A stretch of DNA of 64,000 nucleotides from Anthonomus grandis grandis. Taxonomy: Eukaryota; Arthropoda; Insecta; Coleoptera; Curculionidae. A model generated the notes under the pieces. The model was given only the letters and a program-made list of their open reading frames with translations. It was not told where the DNA came from and searched no databases. The stretch is from positions 38,808,227-38,872,226 of the forward strand of contig NC_065546.1 of assembly GCF_022605725.1 (NCBI RefSeq), read 5' to 3'. Below are positions 45,141-55,681 of this stretch, in pieces (within the stretch, counting starts at the first letter, position 1; each line of letters begins with the position of its first letter). A program made the translations under genes and the position numbers.

Positions 45141-45890
45141 CATGTTGTGACTTTTGACTTTGACAAACTAAAATGGATGATTTAATTAAGAGTATCTAAG
45201 ATAATCCAGCTGTCGAGGAAAATATCGAGAAACAGTTAAGTAACATAAAAGTAAACGTATAAGAAGCTACAGAGACAGTCCTTAGATACAAAAAGAGGCA
45301 AGCTAAGAAAAAGTGGATGACTAATGAGAATCTGGATATGGGTAATCAAATAGTAATACAATCAAATATAATGAAATCTACAGAAACATTCGGCGTAGAG
45401 ATAGAGAGGTGAAGAACATAATGTTATTAAATAAACAGAAAAATTACACAAAAAATAGACTGTTTGCACTTCAAAAAGAAATTAAAAGAGATATCGAACA
45501 CTTTTAAGAAGGCAAATTCCTCAAAAACTACCAAAAATACAGATACTGCAGGAACCCCAGGGGATACGTAAAGTTTGGGAAATGCCCAAATGGAGCCACG
45601 GGAGCACTCTTACTAGAAGCAAAAGTCATGTGCACTATCAGCACTAAAAACCAAAAAGGCACCTGGCCTAGACAACATACACGTTGAGGTGCTTAAACTA
45701 ATTAACACTGAAACCCTATGCAGACTTTTTAATAATATTTATGAGATTGGCGGGATTCAAAGCGACTGACTAACCTCCATCTTTGTTGCTATTCCTAAAC
45801 AACCAAATGCAAAAATAAGCGAAGGCCACCAACTTAATAGCCTGATGAGTTATGTACTAAAGGCATTTCTAGGGCTAGCCCTCTACATCG
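45141..45890 (+). pseudogene. RT linker and finger region of X2
   Basis: NPAVEENIEKQLSNIKVNV and TVLRYKKRQAKKKWMTNENL form the linker. YNEIYRNIRRRDREVKN and ISTKNQKGTW/KKAPGLDNIHVEVLKLIN follow in other frames, then FVAIPKQPNAK and LNSLMSYVLKAFL (the IPK and ISLMSxxLK motifs). Motif A is not reached before the junction with the R1-like element. Confidence 0.65.
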
Positions 45891-46111
45891 ACACCAATAT
45901 GTCTACTAAACAGGTAAATCTTGTAAATCAGCGATGCACGAGATAACCCAGAGGGACGACTAATCTTTAAACAACCAAGATATCGCTCTAGGAGCCTTCT
46001 TAGACATTGACGCAGCATTTTTCAACACGTTATATGACTCAATCAACCATAAATCAAAAGAGAACAACACAAAGTCTCGCTCTCAAAAAATTCTTTTATT
46101 TGTTAAAGTGG

Positions 46112-46146
46112 TGACACGTGTTTCGCTCCTAAGAGCATCATCAAAC
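46112..46146 (-). other. Penelope end motif, hammerhead-like
   Basis: The minus strand reads TTGATGATGCTCTTAGGAGC followed by GAAACACGTGTC. GCTC and GAGC can pair as a stem between the TGATGA and GAAAC cores. The first core position is T where a hammerhead needs C, so this copy may be inactive. Confidence 0.4.
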
Positions 46147-46355
46147 CTATAATGCAAACAAAACCAAATAAAATTACAAAGAGACCTTAAAGTAAAACGA
46201 AAAAAGTATATCCTAAGAAGGTTAAAAACACGCCAGACTGGGTCAAATGTATACACACACTGAACGGTAAAATATAAGTTTAAAAAACTGACGTCACAAA
46301 TATATAAAAAACAAAAACAGAACTCGAATACAAGAAAATGATAAAAAAGTAAAAA

Positions 46356-46429
46356 GGAACGATTCGAACCTACAACCTCACAGCAAAACTGTTAAGGTTT
46401 GCTGCGTTGACAGCTAGGCTACACCGTTC
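46356..46429 (-). other. degenerate tRNA-like sequence
   Basis: The minus strand (74 nt) has an A-box-like TAGCCTAGCTGTCAACGC, a stem CAGCAAA/TTTGCTG around CTTAACAG, and a canonical B box GGTTCGAATC, followed closely by a T run. The 3' T-stem plus acceptor is too short for a tRNA, so it is a pseudo-tRNA or tRNA-derived promoter. It lies between the GIY-YIG domain and the terminal motif of Penelope fragment 2. Confidence 0.35.
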
Positions 46430-46439
46430 ATGCGATAGT

Positions 46440-47165
46440 TAGCTTGAAAAGAAAGGAGGAGACTAGATGATGTTATTAAAAATGAGTCTCGGCTCAAAAT
46501 TGAACAAATCGTTAACGCAAGTCGAAACTGGACTCTTTTTCGCTCTTATAATCTCTAGCTTCTCTGGAAGATCCAGCTTTTTGCCCTTCTGGCTGTCATG
46601 AACCACTGCCACATGATTGGAGTCAGAAAAATTATGACCTTTGACAATAAATGATTGGCAAACGCTGACTTGGTCTCGACAGTATCGGTGTCTTTAAACT
46701 TGTTCCAGACCTAGATGTTTTTGTACCCTTGTTGAAATTTTCCTCCCGGACTGTCCCACATAAATTGTAGGGCACATAGACTCCTGATTTCGAAATGGAT
46801 CTGGCTTATCCAATGGTTTAACGATATTTCTTTTTAAGGAATTAGAAGTTTTAAAAGCGATTGCGATGTTAAAAAGTTTTAAGAATTTTGCCACCCCTTG
46901 GGAAATACCTCCAAAGTAAGATAAACATCTGAAATTTTTTTTATTACGCTCCCTTTTCCCCACAATGTGGTACGAAAGTTTGTACTTATTGAAAAACTTT
47001 TTTGAAACTTGATAGAGGGAAGTTATTATTGATTGCAATGGATTGTATTATATCATACTCTTTTTTAAAGGCTACATTGGAGAAAGGTAAATTAAATAAT
47101 CTATAGATGAGAGAGTTAAAGGCAGCAAACTTGTGTCAATTAACCATGCTAATGTTGCACGAGGT
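46440..47165 (-). pseudogene. Penelope RT tail and GIY-YIG endonuclease
   Basis: The open block 47038-46694 reads SIITSLYQVSKKFFNKYKLS, FRCLSYFGGISQGVAKFLKL, then CPTIYVGQSGRKISTRVQKH. This is the Penelope connector followed by the GIY-YIG core (YVGQSGR; usual YIGQTGR). After a frame break come SAFANHLLSKGHNFSDSNHV and KLDLPEKLEIIRAKK, the conserved endonuclease C-terminus. The domain would cut target DNA for primed reverse transcription. The RT catalytic part is absent. Confidence 0.8.
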
Positions 47166-47175
47166 ATACATCCTA

Positions 47176-48455
47176 TGATAAAAATTAAATATTAAACCAT
47201 AGGAAGGTGACAGCGAATCTTAACAACACCACGGTAAAAGCCAATGTGTGCAGGGGAATACCGCAGGGAGGAGTACTCTCATTGTTGCTGTAAGCCTTGT
47301 ATCATGCAGTCTGCTAACACGACTGAAGAGACAGCATATCTTCACTGTGTGATACGCAGACGATATTGTTCTATTGGCACGGGGGAACAACCATGTATAA
47401 AAAAATGCAAAGTGCTCGGAACGTTGTTGAGCACTGGTGAAGGGAATAATAACTAAGGATAAACCTTGCAAAAATTTGCCTAGTTATCTTGACAAAAAGG
47501 AAGAAACTATAGCCCATAAGAAACCTAGTGCCCTTTGGCAGATATCTAGTATAAAAAACTCACGCTACAAGAAGCGCGTAATAAATAATACAAACAAGAC
47601 CACGAAAACTCTTATGTACTATGAGAGAATGTTCGGCAGATCATGGGCACCATCACCAACACTGTCACCAAAAATTTACTGCGCATACACAACAATGGAG
47701 AAACTCATCTTTACCTACGCACCACTAATGGTGGCATCTGCAGCAAGATCTGTTAATAATAATTGAAAGGAGGGCTATTATTCAGATACTCAACAAAATA
47801 TAAAGAACAGCCTGTTTGGGTATAGCAGGAGCGATGTCAACGACACCGACTATAGTAGTACGGACTGAAGAAATTTCAGGAGCAAAAATCAGGAATCTGG
47901 GCCTGGTAACAACAGACTTGCAACAGACAGGCAAACATGATCATAGGAATAGGAAGCATAGGAATTCATACCTGTGTCCAACTGATAAAAGAAGTGGCGC
48001 CAAGGGGAAAACCTTTGCAATCATTACAGGAGACCATGCAGCAACAAACGCCTTAGGACAGTTTAAGCCTATATTAAAGACTGTACAAAATTGTTGGAAG
48101 GATCTCGCGGACCTCCCCAAAGAGCAAAACAGGCTAGAGATAATCCTATCACAGTATATAGGCAACCATGATGTTACAAGAAGCGTAATCCAACTCAAAA
48201 TGAGGGGGCCAGCTACAGATTCATAGGCCCAGAACCATCATGCTGTGTCAGCGATAAAACCTGGAAAAGGGATACCAGACACTGGTTGGAACTTGAGCAT
48301 AAGAACTTCTAGGAATAAGTGCTAAAGCTGGAACTCTCCAAGCAACTTTTAGGCAGCCCAGCCTTTAGGAAGGGTGAAAACATGCTGGGCTACTCCAGAG
48401 AATTTTAAAAGATAACAGAGCTCAGAGGCTATTGCCAAAAAGAGGGTTGGAACCC
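47176..48455 (+). pseudogene. RT C-terminal part and RNase H of the R1-like element
   Basis: Frames alternate. VTANLNNTTVKANVCRGIPQ and GGVLS (motif B), then in another frame YADDIVLLARGN (catalytic box, about 47350-47390). Next RTACLGIAGAMSTTPTIVV matches the (R)LACLGITGAMRTTPT block. ITGDHAATNALGQFKPILKT corresponds to the ITDSQAALKAL RNase H motif, and EPSCCVSDKT...RHWLE to the GPEP.CG region. Substitutions in the RNase H acidic positions and frameshifts make it inactive. Confidence 0.7.
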
Positions 48456-48600
48456 AAAATAGAATTTTATTCATTTCGGACAGCTGAGAACCAAAATATG
48501 TTCAAGTATCTGATAACTCATAATACATTTTTTATTTTATTACCTGCCTGTAAGGGGTACAGTATTTTATAAATTCTAGACTCTTGAGGATGAACTATAA
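48456..48600 (+). repeat. S1 satellite, rightmost remnant
   Basis: ATTTCGGACAGCTGAGAACC, then ATTACCTGCCTGTAAGG and TTCTAGACTCTTGAGG: one to two units. It sets the right limit of the S1 array. Confidence 0.6.
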
Positions 48601-50692
48601 AAAAGGAATAATTCTCGGTTAAAATCTTTTTTTACCTCGATAACGCAAAAAATCTTCTTTCTTTTTTTGTTTTTGTGAATAAAACATTCGGAAATAATGG
48701 CAAGTAATAGTATCCCTGTCCCTCCCATTAGGAACTTTTGGTATGACCAGACCGGTATATTTATTAGTTTTATATATTTACCTAACTTGCTTCGTAATCT
48801 GATAACGAGGTCGTACTTAATTCTTTTGTTGATTTCCCATAAATAGAAACATTAAACAGTATTATCTTCGGGTGCGTAATGTATACTATAAGCGATAACA
48901 TGTACGTAAGACGTTCTACAGTGATTTTCTCAAATGGTAATTTTTTGATTATCTTTATTTGTCTTTTAAACGACCAAGCGATTAACCACGTAACTGCTTT
49001 GTTTTTCAGAATCAATCGTGAGTGCGGTTACCATGTAATTTTACCAAGACCAACACGGATTATATACGAAGAATCGGTAAGTTGTTAATATTTTTTTTAT
49101 ATTTAAAAATTACGTTGATAATTGTCAGATATTTATAGAATAGTAGAACTTGAGGTGGTGCTGCCAAACTGTGCAAATTTTCGTTTAATTTTTCCCTAAC
49201 GATTAATGTCAAAGGAAATAAAACGGAAATTCATTTCATTTTTTTTGCTTAGAAGGTTGTACAGATTAAAAACCATATTGCAGCATTTTTAGACATCATG
49301 TTTGGCATATTGCCTTTTTTTCTTCCTTTCTAATGACATGAATGAGAACCTAATAAAAAAATACTTTTTCATAAATTTATTAGTTTCAGGCACACGGAAA
49401 ATAAAATAGAGAGAAAAATTACTCTAATAAATTCTAGGCATATTACTTTTAATATCTGGTCTTCTTTTTATTTCTCTCGCCAGCGAAATTTAAAAAAAAT
49501 TCAAATGAATATCCCACGTTTGTTGTTTGAAGCTTTACCTTATCGACCTTGATGATAATACTTCAAATTTTTTTATAAATTTAACGTTCATTTAATTAGC
49601 TATTAACTGAGCAAAATATTAAAACCAAATTATGTTTCCTTTTAATTTAACAGTTTTCGAAATGAAACAATGAGAACCGATTATAGTATAACGAAAACAT
49701 ATGAGATCACTGCTAATTTTTTAATTCGCTCTGGTGCAGTTAAACTTAATCTGTAATAGTTTTTTCGTGATCATGCATTGAAATATGCTTATTTAATGGT
49801 TTTGAGATTAAAAGAAAATTGATTTTTTAAAAATACCATTGTTAATGGCTTATAACATGATTTTATAGTTGGCTTTTAATAAAATTTTTACAACCATTTG
49901 TGAGCAATAATTTGATTAGATATTCGACAAATTTATCTCCTTTTGAGACCTATCTAAAAAAGCCAAAACTTTTTTGCCATTTATATCAGTGTATCCATTT
50001 GAATTTTTCATATGCAAATATGACCTTCGCATCTCATCTAATACATCTCATTATCAACCACACGTTAAATCGCAATTATTTTTTCTAACGAAAACCAATC
50101 AAGGTCGACAATAAGCCGGGGAAAAATAAGCAAAACGCATATTCAAGTAATGATGATACAGTGTATTTTCCACTTAATCTTCTCCGGTTGGAAGAAAAAG
50201 AAAATCAGAGCGCGCGGGTAATGAAAAAGATATTACATGACACAGGTGATTATCGGACATAAGGGGCTAGAATAAGATAGGAGAGATGGAGCTTTGTGCG
50301 GCGCATATCTTCTCTCACAGAGTAGCTTTTTTTTTTGTAATTAGTATCAGCTAACAATGTTTCGCAATTAAAGGGTATAATCTGTTGATAATAGTTGAGC
50401 AGGGTCCGAGAGAGGATACAGATAGGTGTAATCGAGTGTTTTGAAACTGTTTTGTTCATTAAGTTCTGAGAAGTCGCATTTGCAGATTGAGCCTGATTAT
50501 AATATTAAGTTTCTGCTTGAGCTTTGTTACTCCGAGCTTACAACGACTGGCTTATTATATTATTGATTGATCTCACTTTATTGAATTTAAATCTTCCGCG
50601 GCATATTTCCTACATGTGTGAGGTACTAGTAAATTTCTTATTCTTTGAGAAACCTGAGAATTTTCCCATTAGTTTTTCATATATTATATATA
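48601..50692. other. no feature recognised
   Basis: About 2.1 kb, AT-rich. Short open frames (up to 77 codons) lack motifs. No inverted ends, RT or transposase signature is seen on either strand. This is the longest stretch in the window I cannot assign and the likeliest to be unique sequence. Confidence 0.4.
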
Positions 50693-51351
50693 CAGGGTGT
50701 CACCTTTTGTTTTAAACCTCGGACACGTCGATGTTATTTTCGAGGACGACAATGTTTAATGAACAAGGCACCCTCAAGCTAGAAACCGCTTATGAAGGAG
50801 TGTGATCACCCCTAAAATCTTAAATGGAAACAACGATTGATACCTTATTTTTGAAGATCTTAAAAATTCTATAATATAAGAGTTATTAAAAATTCTAAAA
50901 AGAGCGGAAATTAGAAAGATGGTTTGGACTCAGGGCAAGTCAATCTTATTTTTGAAGGGGTAACTCATTAATTAAGAGGCTCTCCTGATACCTGCAATCC
51001 TTTACGAGGGACTAAAATCACTCCTAAAATCATAAGTATTATGAGTGTCATATATTATTAAGACCTAAATACCTTTTAAAGATTTTTTTGCTGTTTATTT
51101 GTTACTTGTACGCAAAGGGAACACTCCCAAATGATTTAAACTTAAAAATAGTCAAAAATACTACGTCAAATACCATACATAAAAATAAGACAAATAAAAT
51201 GCAAACGCCAGTACAATGTACATCTGAAGAATGTGAATTATTTTCTTGCAAAAAACTACTGGTACTTTTTATAAAATGAACATTTAAACAGTTTCAAATA
51301 TTTACTAATATTTCTTTACATATGAGTTTTACGTGTAGTGACTGTATTAAC
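50693..51351 (+). repeat. left TIR of Tc1/mariner copy 2
   Basis: Follows the N-terminal-side arm of copy 1: CTCGGACACGTCGATGTTAT, GGCACCCTC, GATCACCCCTAAAATCTTAA. The internal duplication is also present (TTTACGAGGGACTAAAATCA with CTCCTAAAATCATAAG near 51000), so it is an ancestral feature of the family. Confidence 0.8.
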
Positions 51352-51352
51352 A

Positions 51353-51405
51353 ATGGTTTATTCCACTGCAGAGAGAGTTGAGATGAGTTTTTCTTTTTTC
51401 AAATT
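51353..51405 (+). pseudogene. transposase N-terminus of copy 2
   Basis: ATG at 51354 opens MVYSTAERVEM, identical to copy 1, then changes to SFSFFK where element E joins. Further transposase sequence resumes at 55480. Confidence 0.75.
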
Positions 51406-51582
51406 CATGTTAATATACAAGAAATATCTAACACACGTCAGAATTTTGCACAATTACTTTAAAATACATTTGTATGTAATATACAATAAAAGCCATGCAA
51501 AGCTACTATTACAATAACATTATTTAGAAACTTAAAAACAGGTAAATAGTGGACTATATACTAAAATTAAAAATGCCTTTAA

Positions 51583-54155
51583 CCCTTATGTGACTGGAAA
51601 GGTATCCGGGTACCTTTTCAGTTTTCAGATATGAATATCTTTTTGACTCACCTTCGATAAAGCTTGTACTTTTGTGACATTTCTTAATTTGGTTTTTTTA
51701 AGTTATTGTTAAAATTTGAAATTATTTTTTTTTATTTTCAAAATAAATAAGGTGTAAAAAATTTTCACCCATAGTTTACTGGATGGTTACCCGGGTACCT
51801 CTACTATGTTTATAATACTAATAAAATTTTTAAGAGTTAAATTCATATGTTTTATTATATACACAGTAATAGGAAGTCATAGAAAATTACAGTGAGGCAC
51901 AAATTAATGCAACATAGCAAACAAACACTTAAAAACACTAAAAAACATTACTCATGAATTACAGTTTTGACAAATAGTTTGAGCCACTGAATGCTCATTA
52001 CAAACTGGTTTGGAGCACGATTTACAGGCTTTACGAGTTTTTCTTTGTTTATGGATTCGCTCTTGGCATATTTGGCAACTACCAACCACCTTTACACGTC
52101 CAGATGCATCTCGTTCATAAACTGCTTGTTTTATAACTGGATTATCTAAAGGAACAGGCATTCGTCGGTGAAGTACCATTTCTATAGCCTGACGAGTAAA
52201 ATGATTACCAACAACTTTTGGAATTTGGGATCTTATTTGGATACTTGACAAACACAGCTCATTACCAAGATCTTTTAAAAATCGCCGACGTTGATCAGTA
52301 GCTTTGAAAGAAGGATTAGGTTCCTTGTATATACAATAAGAAGCTAAACTAGCAACGTCAATTATGTTGAAAAAAAATGCTAATGGCCATCGATTTGTTC
52401 TACGTTTGACAGTATATTCACATAGCATTTGGTCTTTAGTTTTGTTATAATATCTGTTAATTTCAGGCTTTGCAACAGAAGTATTATCTACTTCGCCTGT
52501 TGTGTGCATAGTTGATAAAAAAATCACTGCCTTGTTTTTTTTTGGAACATAAGAGCACAATGTAGTATCTTTGTTGAATGCAAAAATGGTTGAATTTATG
52601 GCTCTATCTTTTTGTGCTTGCATATTGGAAGGTAAAAACGTTTTATTTTTTCTAACTGTTCCTACTAAAGTCATATTCCATGAATTTAAAGTACGAGCAA
52701 GTTGCAAACTTGTAAAAAAATTGTCTGTTGTGAAATTTCTTCCTGATCCCTTATAATGTGCAACTAAGTCCAATACTGTTCTCTCACCAATATTTGCCTG
52801 ACGTTCACCACCTGGTGGTTTTCCGGTATATAGTTGACTCTTTAGAAGATAGGAATTTATCGCATCACAAGCCCAAAAAACCTTTATTCCATATTTCGCT
52901 GATTTCGAGGGAATGTACTGGGTAAACTTAGTGTGTCCTCTATATGAAAATAATTGTTCATCTACTGTAATACACTCTGTTGGCCGATAATTTTTTGCCA
53001 AATTTGAATTCAGCATAATCCAGATATCTCGAATTGGAGCTGTTTTATCTGTTTTTGCACGTTCTATACGCGTATTCTGGTCATCAAACCGAATAAATCT
53101 TAGAAACATTTTGAAGCGATCACGAGCCATAGCTGCGCGAAACAAAGGGAGTGAATCCATCTTCCACATTTCAGAAATATGTTCTTTATTGAACCTATGT
53201 AAACCAGCAGTAATTAGAATTCCGAAAAATGCATCTAGTTCTACATCAGTAAATGAAATAAATACTTTTGGAGAAAATATTTTCGGCGGCTTAGTTATTG
53301 CCAATAACCTTTGGTTATATTCCTCCGTAACTCTATTCCCTTTTTTATTGCTATATTTTAGAATCAGGGTACACATTTCTGGTGATATAATAGTTTTGAA
53401 AATGTCTTTGGGCGTATATAAACGACTTAAGGCTGGTGCACCACTTTTTTCACGCAAAATATTTCGACCTACCGTTTGTCGTTGTGGTGTAGGTGAGTCA
53501 TTCCACTGAGTGCCATCTTTACTAGTCCAATGGAATTGTGAATCTAAATCTGGATGAACGTCATCATCATCAATAGACTCCGAATCTTCTAGTTCTACAA
53601 CAGGACCGTTTTCAACATCAGAATCCTCGCCCTCTCCATCTGACAGTTGTGGAATATACTCCTCTTCATCAGAAGCAATAAATGGCTCTTCTTCTTCATC
53701 ACTTAGGTGATCTAAGGCTTCTTCTAATTCCGAATAGGTTAACCTATTATAATATTCCTATTATTATTTAATTTACCTCCTTTTGTACTCTGTATTAACT
53801 TTATTTTACCTATTATGTAAAAATAATAAATATATTTTCCTCTTGCACTATCGCTTCGACTAGGACCAGCCTCACTCTTCGACATATTTACGTATAAAAA
53901 ATACTTTAGATTTAACGTAATTCAAACTCTACTCAAGTAGGTAAAACGCGTTACTGACGAATATGAACTGATCTTGTGCAAAAACATAAACAGTCCGAGG
54001 CGCCAGACATAAGGAAAAACCCACACAGATGTGCATGTTTATAGTTAAGGGTATAAATTCACAGAAAAAGCCACGGCTCTATATAAAATACATAGTAGGT
54101 ACTTGGGTACCCACGCCGTCCTTAGAAGGTATTTTTTTTCCCAGTCACATAAGGG
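51583..54155 (-). mobile_element. piggyBac element 3 (2573 bp), ends intact
   Basis: TTAA at 51579-51582 and 54156-54159 flanks perfect 15-bp TIRs (CCCTTATGTGACTGG and complement). Subterminal GGTAxCCGGGTACC-type palindromes lie near 51601, 51784 and 54103. It encodes one long open transposase. Intact ends and frame mark it as one of the youngest insertions here. It sits at the 3' end of the coding region of element E. Confidence 0.92.
51952..53757 (-). CDS. piggyBac transposase, ~600 codons open, third catalytic motif deleted
   Basis: The open frame runs from about 53757 to 51952. An acidic N-terminus (LSDEEEEPFIASDEEEYIP) precedes the core: ECITVDEQLFSYRGHTKF (first Asp), RNFTTDNFFTSLQLART (second Asp), then YYNKTKDQMLCEYTVKRRTN. 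Relatives read NKTKGGVDxxDQM here, so about six codons including the catalytic Asp of GGVD are missing. A C-terminal zinc-binding domain follows (CQICQERIHKQRK, ACKSCSKPVCNEH, CQNC). No ATG opens the frame. An upstream ATG at 53884 (MSKSEAGPSRSDSARG) may be a separate 5' exon or frameshifted start. Otherwise intact; predicted unable to catalyse transposition. Confidence 0.88.
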   Translation of the reverse strand, partial: EYYNRLTYSELEEALDHLSDEEEEPFIASDEEEYIPQLSDGEGEDSDVENGPVVELEDSESIDDDDVHPDLDSQFHWTSKDGTQWNDSPTPQRQTVGRNILREKSGAPALSRLYTPKDIFKTIISPEMCTLILKYSNKKGNRVTEEYNQRLLAITKPPKIFSPKVFISFTDVELDAFFGILITAGLHRFNKEHISEMWKMDSLPLFRAAMARDRFKMFLRFIRFDDQNTRIERAKTDKTAPIRDIWIMLNSNLAKNYRPTECITVDEQLFSYRGHTKFTQYIPSKSAKYGIKVFWACDAINSYLLKSQLYTGKPPGGERQANIGERTVLDLVAHYKGSGRNFTTDNFFTSLQLARTLNSWNMTLVGTVRKNKTFLPSNMQAQKDRAINSTIFAFNKDTTLCSYVPKKNKAVIFLSTMHTTGEVDNTSVAKPEINRYYNKTKDQMLCEYTVKRRTNRWPLAFFFNIIDVASLASYCIYKEPNPSFKATDQRRRFLKDLGNELCLSSIQIRSQIPKVVGNHFTRQAIEMVLHRRMPVPLDNPVIKQAVYERDASGRVKVVGSCQICQERIHKQRKTRKACKSCSKPVCNEHSVAQTICQNCNS

Positions 54156-55478
54156 TTAAGAAGCATTTTCCATTAAAACAGCCTTGATCCTATATTTAAA
54201 TCGCTGTAATGGAAGAGACTTAAAACTATTGGGAAGTTTGGTATTCTCCCAGTATTCTGATCCAGTCTGACTAGTTTGTAATAAGTCGGCACTAGGTCAC
54301 ACTTATGTCTTATGTCAAGATGGTGTACAGCACAAAACAGAAATATATATAGAAGTGGTGGTTGCATACAAACTGATCGAAATTCTTCTGACAAATCTGC
54401 TAGCGTCCTCTCTCATACGCAACGGAAACTATTATAACTAATTTGATAGTTTGACGTACCTAATTGAACTAATCAAAATGGTAGAAAGGCGTGGCTAAAT
54501 TAAGGCGGGAAAATTCAAATTTAATGTAAAAAGAAATCTGATAATTTTATTATTTAATCGCGATATCCAAAGCAAACGCGTAATCAAAAAGGTGACTTTT
54601 TGGATAGGTGTTTATATTAGCATCAGGTATTGATCAGGATAAAATAAAACTCTTCAGCCTCATTTTACATATCTAAATGAATTAATGTACGTGTAAATAA
54701 TTAGTTTACAACATATCATCCATTTTAAAATGGAAATAAAACAATGTTCTTTAATACATTTATTATTTAATTTTCCTGAAAAATAATTAGTTAAAATTAT
54801 ATACAATAATTCATTATAACAAATATTATATAAATTCGCATTAACCTAAAAATGTTTAAAAGTTTTTTGTTAGTACTGAACTATGCCAACCCAAACACAT
54901 TAGAAAATATTGTGTTATTTTCTTATCATACATGTAAAGACATTACCATTAGGTTCCCATTAGGAGTCTCCCAGAGTATCAGCTGCAAAATAAACAGTGG
55001 TATCGTCGGCGAAGAGTGTGTATTTTGCATTTGTTTTAGTACTTGTAAGGCTATTGATATAAATTAAAAAAAGTATGGGCTCCAGGACAGAAAGAACCCT
55101 GAGGGTCCCTTATATTACCAACACTTTTTCCTGAGAGTTTAACACAAACTGTATCAAATTTTCAAGATCTACTTGAATTATCCTTACACAATGAGAACTA
55201 AAGTTGTATTTCTGGAGTTTTTGCAAGCGAATCCCATGGTTCACACAGTCAAATGCCTTGCTTAAGTCGCAAAACACGACAGTATCAAATTCCAGCTTAT
55301 AAAAGGCCTCTACTATGTATGGCAAATTGAAAGAAATATTCATTAAACTGGTCTGCTGTGATGTTATGTTTCGACAATGATGAACTGAAAACACCCCTAT
55401 GTTTGTTAATAATGTTCCACACAGTTTTTGATGGATTAATGTACGTTTTTACTCAGATAAATGTACGTTTTTTACTTA
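54156..55478 (-). pseudogene. reverse transcriptase of element E, deleted
   Basis: NKHRGVFSSSLSKHNITADQ and FNEYFF open the region. After a deletion come DTVVFCDLSKAFDCVNHGIR (motif A) and, across frames, LFLIYINSLTSTKT and YTLFADDTTVYFAADTL (catalytic box, about 55010-55040). The C-terminus LPNSFKSLPLQRFKYRIKAV ends at a stop at the TTAA of piggyBac 3. The thumb is missing between about 54480 and 54950. Confidence 0.72.
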
Positions 55479-55479
55479 C

Positions 55480-55680
55480 GTATAAGTGCCGGTACTGTCA
55501 GATGCCATTCCTGGACAGTTTTGCGAAGTTCATACCCTGTTCCCTGAGAAGCTAAATGTTTGGGTGGGAATCTTTGGAGACTCCATTGTTGGGCCGTTTT
55601 TTCTACCTGGGAATTAAAGTGATAACATGTATCAAGATCTCTTGAAACATGCGGGCAATCCAAAAATAATAAAAATAACA
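55480..55680 (+). pseudogene. transposase middle section of Tc1/mariner copy 2
   Basis: In shifting frames: CRY, then NAIPGQFCEVHTLFPEKLNV and GIFGDSIVGPFFLPGN, then DNMYQDLLKHAGNPKIIK. It aligns with 6350-6550 of copy 1. The first Asp box just upstream reads YSDKCTFF. Element F follows directly. Confidence 0.75.
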
Positions 55681-55681
55681 C

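Larger units (their letters stand above)
42846..45890 (+). mobile_element. non-LTR element X2 (same lineage as X1), split by element D
   Basis: Plus-strand endonuclease (43030-43440), then the RT-linker and RT start (45141-45890) after a nested RT element. Motifs AYPGADIASDHNPLMANFRS and KKAPGLDNIHVEVLKLI are typical of the X lineage. The 5' side starts inside an S1 unit. The 3' side passes into an R1-like element at about 45895. No intact frame remains. Confidence 0.65.
46075..47175 (-). mobile_element. Penelope-like element 2, 3' fragment
   Basis: The minus strand holds the end of the RT (FNSLIYRLFNLPFSNVAFKK), the connector and a GIY-YIG domain, then a tRNA-like stretch and a terminal motif at 46112. 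It is inserted between two RT blocks of the R1-like element. It represents a different Penelope lineage from element 1. Confidence 0.78.
45895..48455 (+). mobile_element. R1/Jockey-like element with RNase H, split by Penelope fragment 2
   Basis: Starts with NNQDIALGAFLDIDAAFFNT (the GAFLDIEGAFDNT motif) at about 45970. After the nested Penelope fragment (46075-47175) it continues with VCRGIPQGGVLS (motif B), a YADDIVLLARG box, and an RNase H/C-terminal region to about 48455, where S1 resumes. Numerous frameshifts. Confidence 0.68.
51406..55478 (-). mobile_element. non-LTR retrotransposon E, carrying piggyBac 3
   Basis: Minus-strand linker (TVWNIINKHRGVFSS) at 55470-55400, RT at 55400-54960, C-terminus at 54480-54160 and 3' untranslated sequence continuing left of piggyBac 3 to about 51406. 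It is inserted in the transposase of Tc1/mariner copy 2. Internal deletions removed part of the fingers and thumb. Confidence 0.7.

Noticed and set aside
46356..46429. Calling a functional tRNA gene
   Set aside because: The T-stem and acceptor 3' strand overlap and cannot both form, and the anticodon loop is irregular.
47816..48226. 136-codon open frame as a stand-alone host gene
   Set aside because: Its sequence aligns by eye with the RT thumb and RNase H region of R1/Jockey-like elements and sits in order after their RT motifs.
53758..53884. A spliced 5' exon for piggyBac 3 starting at ATG 53884
   Set aside because: GT and AG candidates exist, but the combinations I tried do not keep frame cleanly, so it is mentioned only as a possibility in the transposase entry.
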